Shown: piece after piece, positions 47,409 through 55,888 of the stretch
Position numbering within the stretch: position 1 is the stretch's first letter
Layout of the letters: each line of letters opens with the position of its first letter
NCBI GenBank assembly: GCA_023518375.1
Contig: CP068450.1
Span: 620,001 to 684,000 of the forward strand
Source: Candidatus Hepatincola sp. Av
Lineage (GTDB): Bacteria; Pseudomonadota; Alphaproteobacteria; WRAU01; Hepatincolaceae
Direction: 5' to 3'
DNA: 64,000 nt
Made by a program: the position numbers and the translations under genes
Notes under the pieces: generated by a model
The model's input: the letters and a program-made list of their open reading frames with translations, nothing else
Database searches by the model: none
Told to the model about the DNA's origin: nothing

Positions 47409-47858
47409 ATGATTCAAGAAATTTCATTAACTTCCATTAAACAGAACATAAAAAAAGAGCAAAGACTACTTGCCATAGATATGAGCAAGAAACATTTAGG
47501 GTTAGCTATATCTAACCCCGAATTATCTATAGCTTTTCCTTATAAAACTATTATTAGAAAAAAATTTCTACAAGATATGCAAATTCTACAAGCAATTATC
47601 AAAAAAGAACAAATCTTTGCTTTAATTATTGGTTACCCCTTAAATAATATTGGGGAAGATAATTCAAGGACTCAATCCGTGAAAGATTTCACTTTAGACT
47701 TACAAAAAGTTATAGCTATTCCTTGTTATTTTCAAGATGAAAGGTTTTCTACTTATGCCGTTCAACAACAAAGCATCAAAAATATAAAAAAAAATAACGA
47801 CGACCAAGCTGCAGCTTGGTTTTTACAAATTGTGTTAGATAAACTACAACGTCTTTAA
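47409..47858 (+). CDS. ruvX: Putative pre-16S rRNA nuclease RuvX/YqgF
   Basis: RNase H-like nuclease that matures the 5' end of 16S rRNA. The first motif is LAIDMSKKHLGLAIS, the second ALIIGYPLNNIGED, and the third YFQDERFSTYAVQ with DDQAAAWFLQ near the end. It has 149 residues. In motif I a Ser replaces the Gly that usually follows the catalytic Asp by two positions. It has the conserved position opposite gatC. Confidence 0.9.
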   Translation: MIQEISLTSIKQNIKKEQRLLAIDMSKKHLGLAISNPELSIAFPYKTIIRKKFLQDMQILQAIIKKEQIFALIIGYPLNNIGEDNSRTQSVKDFTLDLQKVIAIPCYFQDERFSTYAVQQQSIKNIKKNNDDQAAAWFLQIVLDKLQRL

Positions 47859-47954
47859 AGAAAAATATAAAAAATAAAATAATTTTTTGTTTTTTGTTGT
47901 TTATAATATATTATAATTTTTTTTATATAAAATTTAATAACAGGCATAAATATA

Positions 47955-48578
47955 ATGATAGATATTGCAATCATTTTTGGCATTGGCTACCTTTTAGGTT
48001 CTTTACCCTATGGTTTTATTTTAGTAAAAATCTTTAAACACAAAGATATTAGAAAAATAGGTTCAAAGAATATTGGAGCCACCAATGTGTTAAGAGCTGG
48101 TTATACTTGGTTAGCCGTAGCTACTTTACTAGCCGATGCTTTCAAAGGTTTTTTAGCCGTTATGATTGTAAAGTACATGATCTTCATGAATTTGTTTATT
48201 ACGCCAGATATTGCCTTTGCAGCTTTAGCTGGCTTATCGGCTATTATTGGGCATATGTTCCCTATTTGGTTAAAATTTAAGGGGGGTAAGGGAGTTGCTA
48301 CATCTTATGGTACTATTCTTGCTATTAGCCCTATTCTTGGTATTATTATTCTACTTGTATGGTTAGTGGTAGCTGCATTAAGCAAATATTCCTCTTTGGC
48401 TGCTTTAATATCTTTTGCCTCTTTACCTATTGCTACTTATTTTTTAGCACCAAATTTACAACTATTTATGGCAATCATTACCCTAATGGTTTTTCTTAAA
48501 CATAAAGAAAATATAAAACGATTGCTAAAAGGTACGGAAACAAAAATAAAATTTAGAAAAATAAATGAAACAAAATGA
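47955..48578 (+). CDS. plsY: Glycerol-3-phosphate acyltransferase PlsY
   Basis: Polytopic inner-membrane enzyme that transfers the acyl group from acyl phosphate to glycerol-3-phosphate, the first step of phospholipid synthesis. Conserved motifs are LLGSLPYGF, GSKNIGATNVLRAG and KFKGGKGVATSYG. It has 207 residues and about five spans. Its end overlaps the start of dprA by 14 bp. It links with the fab cluster at the other end of the window. Confidence 0.96.
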   Translation: MIDIAIIFGIGYLLGSLPYGFILVKIFKHKDIRKIGSKNIGATNVLRAGYTWLAVATLLADAFKGFLAVMIVKYMIFMNLFITPDIAFAALAGLSAIIGHMFPIWLKFKGGKGVATSYGTILAISPILGIIILLVWLVVAALSKYSSLAALISFASLPIATYFLAPNLQLFMAIITLMVFLKHKENIKRLLKGTETKIKFRKINETK

Positions 48579-49737
48579 AAACGAATTAGTTAATATTATC
48601 CGTTTAATTAGATCGGAAAATATTGGTAACATCACCTTTATTAAGTTAGTAGAAATGTTTGGCTCCTCAACAGAAGCTATTGCTAATTTACCTTCACTAC
48701 TAAAATCTTCCAAAAAAAATATTAAGTTATACTCCCAAAAAAGTGCTGAAACAGAAATTAATAATGCTCTTAAACAAAATATTCATCTTATTTCTTATTT
48801 ACATGAATATTACCCACCATTACTTAGGCAATTAGAAGACTATCCACCATTATTATTTGTAAAAGGGCATGCTCATTTGCTAAAAAAGTCTAGTGTGGCT
48901 ATTGTTGGTTCAAGGAATTCCTCTATTAACGGGCAAAAACAAGCCTTTAATTTTGCTAAAGAATTAGGAGAGCAAGGTTTTTTAATTGTATCTGGTATGG
49001 CTAAAGGCATTGATTCATCTGCTCATAATGGAGCATTAGCTAAGGGTACTATTGCGGTTTTAGGTGGTGGGGTTGATATTATCTACCCTGCAGAAAGTAA
49101 AAAATTATATGAAGATATATGCCAACATGGGGCTATTATTTCAGAATTCCCTGTAGGGCAAAAACCTATTCCTACTAATTTCCCTAAAAGGAATCGCATT
49201 ATTGCAGGTATAGCACGGGGGCTTTTAGTGGTAGAAGCCTCTTTAAATTCAGGTAGCTTAATTTCAGCTAATTTTGCCTTAGAACAAGGTAAAGATGTTT
49301 TTGCTATTCCTGGTTTTCCTACAGATCCCAGAGCCAAAGGAACCAATAAACTTATTAAAGAAGGTGCAATTTTAACTGAAAATGTATGTGATATCATTAA
49401 TAATTTAAAGAACTTTAACCTCCACGAAGATATTACTATTCCTACTTTTAAATCACAACAACCTAAGTTACAAGAAAAAGAGCTGCTTGCACCACGTAAA
49501 TTTTTACATAATATACTATCTGTAAATCCTATTGCTGTAGATGTTTTAGTACAAGAAAGTAGTTTTTCTTACGGGCAAATTACAACTATCTTGCTAGAAT
49601 TGGAATTAAATGGTAAATTAGAACGCTTGCCTAATAACCATGTAGCATTAATTGCACAATACGAAAAATTAGAAAAAGCAAAAATGATAACAAATAACAA
49701 GGATAATTATGAAGTTAGTAATAGTAGAATCTCCTAG
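48565..49737 (+). CDS. dprA: DNA-processing protein DprA
   Basis: Binds incoming single-stranded DNA and loads RecA during natural transformation. The Rossmann-like core has VAIVGSRNSSINGQ, IVSGMAKGIDSSAHNGAL, TIAVLGGGVDIIYP and FPKRNRIIAGIARG. An N-terminal helical domain and a C-terminal winged helix (about 310-375) flank it. It has 390 residues. It overlaps both plsY (14 bp) and topA (29 bp). Bases 48720-48747 recur exactly in the intergenic region at 55498-55525. Confidence 0.95.
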   Translation: MKQNENELVNIIRLIRSENIGNITFIKLVEMFGSSTEAIANLPSLLKSSKKNIKLYSQKSAETEINNALKQNIHLISYLHEYYPPLLRQLEDYPPLLFVKGHAHLLKKSSVAIVGSRNSSINGQKQAFNFAKELGEQGFLIVSGMAKGIDSSAHNGALAKGTIAVLGGGVDIIYPAESKKLYEDICQHGAIISEFPVGQKPIPTNFPKRNRIIAGIARGLLVVEASLNSGSLISANFALEQGKDVFAIPGFPTDPRAKGTNKLIKEGAILTENVCDIINNLKNFNLHEDITIPTFKSQQPKLQEKELLAPRKFLHNILSVNPIAVDVLVQESSFSYGQITTILLELELNGKLERLPNNHVALIAQYEKLEKAKMITNNKDNYEVSNSRIS

Positions 49738-52126
49738 TAAAGCTAAAACCATTAATAAGTACTTAGGTAAAGACTACAAAGTAATTGCTAGTTACGGGCA
49801 TATTAAACAATTACCCTCTAAAAAAGGTTCAGTAGACCCAGAACAGGACTTTAAAATCATTTGGGAAGAAACTCTACAAGCTAAAAAACGTTTAAAAGAT
49901 ATCCGAGATAACGTTAAAGTAGCTGATGAAATTTATCTAGCCACCGACCCAGACAGAGAAGGTGAGGCCATTTCATGGCATTTAGTTATGTATATGAAAG
50001 AAAAAAGGCTAATCAAAAAAACTACACCAATTAAGCGAGTTGTTTTTAATTCTATTACTAAAGAAAATATCTTACAGGCTTTTACTAATGCTAGAGAGAT
50101 TGATAAACATTTAGTAGAAGCCTATTTAACAAGAGTTTCTTTAGATTATTTAGTAGGCTTTGGTATTTCACCTATTTTATGGCATAAAATGCCAGGTAGC
50201 CGTTCCGCTGGGCGGGTACAGTCGGTAGCTTTAAGAATAATTTGTGAAAGAGAAGATGAAATAGACGTTTTTGAACCTATTGAATATTGGGCAATGTCCG
50301 TTCTATTAGATGATAAAAAAAAGCATGAGTTGTTAGCTAAGTTAATTCAAATAGATGAAAAGCCTATTGAAAAACTAAGTATTACCAACGGAACTGATGC
50401 CCATAAAATTAAAGCCAGAATTGAAAAATCTGAATTTAAACTACAAGAAATTGAAAATAAAAAGTTAACCCGTAACCCTTATGCCCCTTTTACCACAGCC
50501 AGTTTACAGCAAGATGCTTTTAATAAGTTAGGTTTTTCGGCTAGATTCACCATGCAAACTGCCCAAAAATTATATGAAGGAATTAATATAGGTACAGAAA
50601 CCCTAGGTTTAATTACCTATATGAGAACAGATGCTACCCAGATAGATCCTAGCTTTATAACCACAATGCGTAGCTATATTAATAAAGAGCTTGGTGAAAA
50701 ATACTTAGCAACTGATATAAGAGTTTATAAAACTAAGGCAAGAAATGCCCAAGAGGCACATGAGGCTATTCGCCCCACTAACATTCATAAAACGCCAGAG
50801 CAAATTAAAAAATATTTAACTCCTGAACAATTTAAACTTTATAATTTAATTTGGCGAAGAGCCCTAGCTTCCCAAATGGCTAGTGCTATTTACGATGCCT
50901 CAAGCTTCTTTATTAACTCTATAGATAATAAAATAACACTTAAGGCTAGCGGTTCGGTGCTAGTTTTTGATGGTTTTTATAAAATTTACAACCCTGATAT
51001 TGCAGATAAAGATAAACAAATCCTCCCTAATTTATCCCTAAATACCTTATTATACCCGAAAGAGGTCAACACTAAGCAATGCTTTACCGAGCCGCCACCT
51101 CGTTATTCGGAGGCAACATTAGTAAAACGTTTAGAAGAACTTGGTATTGGGCGGCCTTCTACTTATGCTAATATAATTTCAGTATTGCAAGAAAGAAAGT
51201 ATACTCGCCTTGAAAATAAAAGGTTTATTCCGGAACCACGAGGTAGAATTTTAAATGTTTTCTTACTTAATTATTTTTCAAAATATGTAGATTACAACTT
51301 TACAGCAAGCCTTGAGGAATCCTTAGATGAAGTATCTGATGGCAACATTAATTGGAAAACTGTGCTAAAAGAGTTTTGGCAACCTTTTTCTGCTACTTTA
51401 GCAACCACTAAAGATATTAGTATTCCAGATATTATGGAAGTAATTAACAAGGCCGCTTTACACCACTATATAGGAGATAAAACCACCTGCCCTAAATGCC
51501 AAAAAGGTAAGCTTCAAATTAAAAACTCTAAATTCGGAGCCTTTATTGGTTGTTCTAATTACCCTGATTGTACTTATACTCATCAATTAGAAACTTTTGA
51601 TGAAGAAGACGATGAAGCAGATATTATTAATAACTCTTTACTAGGTAAAAATGATGATGGTTTTGAAATCCATATAAAAAAAGGTCCTTATGGTTTTTAT
51701 GTTGAACTTAATACTGAAAAACCTAAACGTACAACCATTCCTAATGGGATAGATCCTAAAAATTTAACTTTAGCACAGGCTAAATTTTTGTTAGCTATGC
51801 CCATAGACTTAGGAGAAGGTATTATTTTTTCTTTAGGCAAGTTTGGACCATATCTTAAGCAAGATAACTTATTCTATTCAGTAAAAAGTGATATTTTTGC
51901 TATGAACCTTGAAACAGCTAAAGCTATTATTGAAGAAGGTAAGCAAAAAAAATTAGGCAAGATTTTAGGAAAGCATCCTAAAACTAATTATGATATAATC
52001 TTAAAACATGGGCGTTATGGTACTTATATAGTTTATAATAACAAAAATATAAAAATTCCAAAAGAGTTCAAAAAAGCAGACTTAACCCTAAATGATGCTA
52101 TAGTAATAATTAACCAAGATCAATAA
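49709..52126 (+). CDS. topA: DNA topoisomerase I
   Basis: Type IA topoisomerase that relaxes negative supercoils. The TOPRIM domain starts KLVIVESPSKAKTI and has Asp80, Asp82 and Glu84 in ATDPDREGEA. The active-site tyrosine is Tyr304 in LITYMRTDATQ. One four-cysteine zinc ribbon (CPKCQKGKL, then GCSNYPDC) is followed by C-terminal repeats of the form GPYGFYVEL and GRYGTYIVY. It has 805 residues. It starts within the end of dprA. Confidence 0.97.
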   Translation: MKLVIVESPSKAKTINKYLGKDYKVIASYGHIKQLPSKKGSVDPEQDFKIIWEETLQAKKRLKDIRDNVKVADEIYLATDPDREGEAISWHLVMYMKEKRLIKKTTPIKRVVFNSITKENILQAFTNAREIDKHLVEAYLTRVSLDYLVGFGISPILWHKMPGSRSAGRVQSVALRIICEREDEIDVFEPIEYWAMSVLLDDKKKHELLAKLIQIDEKPIEKLSITNGTDAHKIKARIEKSEFKLQEIENKKLTRNPYAPFTTASLQQDAFNKLGFSARFTMQTAQKLYEGINIGTETLGLITYMRTDATQIDPSFITTMRSYINKELGEKYLATDIRVYKTKARNAQEAHEAIRPTNIHKTPEQIKKYLTPEQFKLYNLIWRRALASQMASAIYDASSFFINSIDNKITLKASGSVLVFDGFYKIYNPDIADKDKQILPNLSLNTLLYPKEVNTKQCFTEPPPRYSEATLVKRLEELGIGRPSTYANIISVLQERKYTRLENKRFIPEPRGRILNVFLLNYFSKYVDYNFTASLEESLDEVSDGNINWKTVLKEFWQPFSATLATTKDISIPDIMEVINKAALHHYIGDKTTCPKCQKGKLQIKNSKFGAFIGCSNYPDCTYTHQLETFDEEDDEADIINNSLLGKNDDGFEIHIKKGPYGFYVELNTEKPKRTTIPNGIDPKNLTLAQAKFLLAMPIDLGEGIIFSLGKFGPYLKQDNLFYSVKSDIFAMNLETAKAIIEEGKQKKLGKILGKHPKTNYDIILKHGRYGTYIVYNNKNIKIPKEFKKADLTLNDAIVIINQDQ

Positions 52127-52133
52127 CCTTCAC

Positions 52134-54686
52134 ATGAACAAAAAATTCTTTAATAAAACTTCTAATTCGTCTCGTACTTTTAAACATCGTGGCAATAAAT
52201 TTGAACAAAAACCTAAATACTCTAAATATAGCCAATCAGATTACTCAGGTGAGTATACTCAAGCAGATGCTAATTTTAATCCTAGTGATAATTATAAACC
52301 TAATAATTTCCATAATAATAAAGAGAACAATAATAAAGGTAAAAATAAACATTTTGCTAATTCTTTCAAAGAAAGTAATTATCAGGGTAAAAAAAGATCT
52401 TTTAATAACAATCACTCTAATAATAACCAATCTTTTAGTAATAATTACCGCAAAGGCTCCTCTTTTAAAGGTCAAAAATTTACAAAGGAAAACTACAATA
52501 ATAACAACCGCAGAAATATTTTACATAAAGTTTCTATTGAACAGGTTGTTCATTATTTATCTTTACATCAAGGGGTTATTAACCTAGATACTTATAACAC
52601 GCAACATAAAGAAACTCTGTATGGTAAAATTAACTTATTAGCCCAACATAATATTTTGTCCTCAACAGATAATATCATTTTTACAGTTAATAAAGCTCAA
52701 GTTGCCAATGAAATTCCTAAATATCTTGTTATAAGAATCAAAAAAGAATTGCTGGCTAACCATTACCTCATTGCTGCTCGCCCCCTAGATACTACTGAAT
52801 TTTCTGAAGAAGAGGTTATGCTACCAGAGTTAAATGAAAATTTAAAAAGAAAATTAATTATTGTTGAGATTTCTTCAGAGGGCGAAAAGTTAATAGCTAA
52901 ACCTTTATTTTACTTAGAAGACTATGAAGATTCACCACAACCTTCTAATTCTAATTATTCTAAAAATAATAGGGTTAATAATAAACAAATAGCTAAGGGT
53001 ATTTTTCAAAAATACGAAGGAATTAATTTTTTTATTCCAATTAGTTTTAAATCTCGCACTAATTATATTCTTCATAATATTCCTGAAGATTTACCTATTA
53101 AAGCTGTAGTAGAAGTTGAAATAGAATCGGGTAATCCTAATGTACCTTCAGCTAAATTTTTAAAAGTATTAAAAGCCGATAAAATATCTACCTCTCTTTC
53201 TATGTTATCAGTCCACCAATATAACTTACCTTACGAGTTTTCAACTGAAGCTTTAACACAAGCTAAACAATCAACGCAATGTACTGTGGAAAATCGTAAA
53301 GATATTCGGGACTTGCCTTTAGTAACCATAGATGGTGAAGATGCTAAAGATTTTGATGATGCCATTTATGCTGAAAAAATCCCTAATTCCGATTCCTATA
53401 AAATTTATGTTGCTATTGCCGATGTATCTTATTATGTTAAAGCCGGTTCACCTTTAGATATGGAAGCCCAAAATAGAGGTAATTCCGTGTATTTACCAGG
53501 TTATGTTATTCCTATGCTACCAGAAGAATTATCTAATGGTTGGTGCTCTTTACAACCATTAGAGGATCGTGGTTGCGTTCTTGTGGAAATGGTTATTAAC
53601 AGAAATGGCATTATGGAAGACTTTCAATTCTCTCGTTGCTTAATGAAATCTAAAGCCCGCTTAACTTATACCGAAGTACAAAACGCCTTGAATGGCAATA
53701 TTAGTGAACATATTGCTTCCCACATGGAAAGTACAATCAAACCTATTTTTGAAGCATACAAATTGTTAAATCAGGAAAGGGAAAAACGCCACACCTTAGA
53801 AATTAATGTTCCTGAAACAAAAATTATTTTAGATTCCAATGATAACATTATAGATATTACCATTAACAAATCTTTAACTGCCCACAAAATTATTGAAGAA
53901 TTTATGATTAGTGCTAATATTGCGGCAGCAAAAATGGTTAGAAAATATAACATTCCTAGCATTTTATCTATTTACCGAGTACATAGTGAACCATCTTTAG
54001 AAAAGTTAGAAGAATTCCACAGAGTTTTAAAATCCTTTAATATGTTTGAATCTATACCTAGAAAAGTAACAGGAACATTTTTTAACCATCTTTTAGAAAA
54101 ATATAAACACCATCCTTTATTTAATTCTTTAAATGAAAATATTTTAAGAACTCAACAACAAGCTATTTATGATAATAATAACATTGGGCATTTTGGGCTA
54201 GGACTTCAAGAGTACTCTCATTTTACCTCGCCTATTCGTCGTTACGCCGACCTAATGGTACATCGCTTAATTTTATCTATGATTACTCCGGAGAATCCTT
54301 ACAAATATTCAGCCCCCGAGGTTAGCAGTATTGCGGAACATATATCTATTACCGAACGGGTAGCTTTTAATGCTGAAAATATGGCTAAAAGTAGAATTTT
54401 AGCTAAATGGCTTGCTAGCCGTATTGGTGAAACTTTTTCGGCTTATATTTCATCTATTACGCAAGCTGGTTTATTTGTTAACTTAACAGATATAGGAGCC
54501 TCAGGATTAGTACCTATCCGCAGCATTAGCAATTCTTATGTGATGTTTGATGCCATAAACCACACTATTAAAAACAGAGCTAAAAAGAAATTATACAAGC
54601 TAGGAGACAAAGTACAGGTAATTTTAAGTGCTACTGATGAAATTCGTGGCTTAATTACTTTTTCTTTAGCAAAACCTCATTTTTAA
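52134..54686 (+). CDS. rnr: Ribonuclease R
   Basis: 3'-5' exoribonuclease of the RNB family. The catalytic motif is TIDGEDAKDFDDAIYAE, with HFGLGLQEYSHFTSPIRRYA later and a C-terminal S1 domain (FSAYISSITQAGLFVNL). It has 850 residues, of which the first 125 or so are an Asn/Lys/Ser/Phe-rich low-complexity region before the helix-turn-helix and cold-shock domains. It starts 7 nt after topA, so topA-rnr are co-transcribed. Confidence 0.96.
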   Translation: MNKKFFNKTSNSSRTFKHRGNKFEQKPKYSKYSQSDYSGEYTQADANFNPSDNYKPNNFHNNKENNNKGKNKHFANSFKESNYQGKKRSFNNNHSNNNQSFSNNYRKGSSFKGQKFTKENYNNNNRRNILHKVSIEQVVHYLSLHQGVINLDTYNTQHKETLYGKINLLAQHNILSSTDNIIFTVNKAQVANEIPKYLVIRIKKELLANHYLIAARPLDTTEFSEEEVMLPELNENLKRKLIIVEISSEGEKLIAKPLFYLEDYEDSPQPSNSNYSKNNRVNNKQIAKGIFQKYEGINFFIPISFKSRTNYILHNIPEDLPIKAVVEVEIESGNPNVPSAKFLKVLKADKISTSLSMLSVHQYNLPYEFSTEALTQAKQSTQCTVENRKDIRDLPLVTIDGEDAKDFDDAIYAEKIPNSDSYKIYVAIADVSYYVKAGSPLDMEAQNRGNSVYLPGYVIPMLPEELSNGWCSLQPLEDRGCVLVEMVINRNGIMEDFQFSRCLMKSKARLTYTEVQNALNGNISEHIASHMESTIKPIFEAYKLLNQEREKRHTLEINVPETKIILDSNDNIIDITINKSLTAHKIIEEFMISANIAAAKMVRKYNIPSILSIYRVHSEPSLEKLEEFHRVLKSFNMFESIPRKVTGTFFNHLLEKYKHHPLFNSLNENILRTQQQAIYDNNNIGHFGLGLQEYSHFTSPIRRYADLMVHRLILSMITPENPYKYSAPEVSSIAEHISITERVAFNAENMAKSRILAKWLASRIGETFSAYISSITQAGLFVNLTDIGASGLVPIRSISNSYVMFDAINHTIKNRAKKKLYKLGDKVQVILSATDEIRGLITFSLAKPHF

Positions 54687-55054
54687 TGTTTGCTGTGTAT
54701 TATTTGCTAATTATAGCCTTAACATACTTGATGCTTATATAAAAGAATTTTTACCTCACTCTTAATATTTGCCAATTATCCCTAAACGGTTCCAATAAAA
54801 TATATTATTTAAAGTATCCCTCCCTATACATCAGATATTTTCTGTTAAATCCCGTTATTTCCCGTTATTTTTACCGGCTTACCCTAATAAATTCTTTGCC
54901 ATGATACTCTTGCTCTTTATAAGAGTTGTTATTATGTTTTTCAATAAGGTAGTTTCTTGTTGCTTTTTTATAATTTGTTATATATAATCCCTTGTATTAT
55001 TGCATTACAAAAAATAAATTATTATTAACAGAATACCAAGTAGAGTTTTGAAAC
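54687..55054. other. Intergenic region rnr/rpmG
   Basis: A 368-bp gap. The right end holds the rpmG promoter. The middle has a G/C-richer patch with two tandem copies of CCCGTTATTT (about 54850-54869). On the minus strand a stop-free stretch of about 40 codons covers roughly 54874-55000, ending GKEFIRVSR before a stop, with no start codon; it may be a gene relic. Nothing else is recognisable. Confidence 0.45.
54960..54988 (+). promoter_or_regulatory. Promoter of rpmG
   Basis: TTGCTT (54960-54965) and a perfect TATAAT (54983-54988) are 17 nt apart, giving a leader of about 60 nt before the rpmG start. This is the best-formed promoter in the right half of the window. Confidence 0.6.
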
Positions 55055-55222
55055 ATGGCTAAAAAAGTTAAAACTTTAATTAAATTAGAAAGCACTGCTG
55101 ATACTGGCTATTATTATATTGCCAATAAGAATCCTAGAAATACAACTGAAAAAATGTTATTAAAAAAATATGATCCCGTTATAAGAAAACATGTGGATTT
55201 TAAAGAAACTAAATTAAAATAG
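55055..55222 (+). CDS. rpmG: 50S ribosomal protein L33
   Basis: A 55-residue ribosomal protein. The sequence starts [20 protein letters not shown] and continues through [17 protein letters not shown] to the C-terminal [10 protein letters not shown], which is the L33 pattern of the alphaproteobacterial, cysteine-free type. Its place after rnr agrees with related genomes. The ribosome-binding site is weak (TAGAG), but the promoter is well formed. Confidence 0.95.
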   Translation: MAKKVKTLIKLESTADTGYYYIANKNPRNTTEKMLLKKYDPVIRKHVDFKETKLK

Positions 55223-55229
55223 TATTTGT

Positions 55230-55249
55230 AGCAATGTAATATTATTGCT
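55230..55249 (+). terminator. Weak hairpin after rpmG
   Basis: AGCAAT (55230-55235) and ATTGCT (55244-55249) form a 6-bp stem with an 8-nt loop, 7 nt after the rpmG stop. Only a short T/A tract follows, so termination here is uncertain. Confidence 0.3.
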
Positions 55250-55417
55250 TAATTACTATGTAATTTTACGTTAACTACTAACAAGTTGTGCTCTAACTTA
55301 TTAGTACTAATAACCTAATATAATAAAATATAATTCATTATTCGTACTTATTATACTAAAACATTAGATTCTCCTTTTGAATATTTTAAAAAAAATAAAA
55401 ATTAAAAGGATCCACTC

Positions 55418-55720
55418 TTGCCAATAGAATTAATAATATTAATTACAATTTATTCATTACAGTTATTATTTTTTATAAAGTGTGGTAACAACTAAAGTAT
55501 TAAGTTATACTCCCAAAAAAGTGCTAAGAATTACAATATAACAGCTGAAACATTATGTTACTTACTTTTAGTTCTTGGTTAATAAAGCTATAAATTCTTT
55601 AGGAATAATAGGTAGTTCGTAAAATATTGTATTTTTTAAATTATGCTTAATTTTTATTTTTCTAGGAACTAAGCAAATAATTTTACTTACCTTAAGTTTA
55701 TTATAATACTTTGCTAATAA
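55418..55720. repeat. Dispersed duplication, copy A
   Basis: About 300 bp that align with 62799-63114 in the same orientation with substitutions and small indels. Shared landmarks include TTGCC and AGAATTAATAAT at the left, GGTAACAACTAAA, ACAATATAACA, ACTTACTTTTAGTTCTT, and GGAACTAAGCAAATAATTTT near the right. Copy A spans the 3' half of the receiver-like gene plus about 150 bp downstream of its stop. Confidence 0.9.
55498..55525. repeat. 28-bp exact copy of dprA sequence
   Basis: Bases 55498-55525 are identical, same strand, to 48720-48747 inside dprA. The match stops abruptly on both sides. In the sister copy of the surrounding duplicated block (near 62868-62922) this segment is absent and other sequence stands in its place. 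Confidence 0.9.
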
Positions 55721-55888
55721 AGTATAATCTGTAATTAATATACTGTTTTTTTCTATTTTCTTTAAAGATTTCACTAAACTAGTATTAATAGTTAAACATT
55801 CTGTTGCCCAAGCATGCACTTGTAAAATACTATGAATTACATCTTGGTAATTAGATTCTAGTAATAAATAAGCAAACCCTTTAACCAT
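55568..55888 (-). CDS. Small receiver-like protein, degenerate active site
   Basis: A 106-residue protein I do not firmly recognise. Its order of strands and helices resembles a response-regulator receiver: FAYLLLES at the first strand, SILITDY at the third (Asp in the phospho-acceptor position), SKIICLVP at the fourth, and FYELPIIPKEFIALL where receivers have the Lys-Pro loop and last helix. The usual acidic pair is replaced by Glu-Ser and the conserved Lys by Leu, so phosphorylation is doubtful. Its ATG overlaps the end of rluD by 8 nt, giving translational coupling. The 3' half is duplicated at 62.9-63.1 kb as a pseudogene. No output domain is present. Receiver ancestry is inference. Confidence 0.55.
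   Translation of the reverse strand: MVKGFAYLLLESNYQDVIHSILQVHAWATECLTINTSLVKSLKKIEKNSILITDYTLLAKYYNKLKVSKIICLVPRKIKIKHNLKNTIFYELPIIPKEFIALLTKN

Larger units (their letters stand above)
55223..55567. other. Intergenic region rpmG / receiver-like gene
   Basis: A 345-bp convergent gap. The left half is featureless A/T-rich sequence after a weak rpmG hairpin. The right half, from 55418, belongs to the duplicated block shared with 62.8-63.1 kb and contains the 28-bp dprA-identical segment. Confidence 0.6.

Noticed and set aside
52189-52587. Ile-rich open frame in another phase of the rnr 5' end
   Set aside because: It arises from the Asn/Lys-rich low-complexity codons of RNase R; the product has no natural protein character.
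55298-55313. 16-nt perfect palindrome after rpmG
   Set aside because: Pure chance gives several of this length in a window with so much A/T; nothing else supports function.
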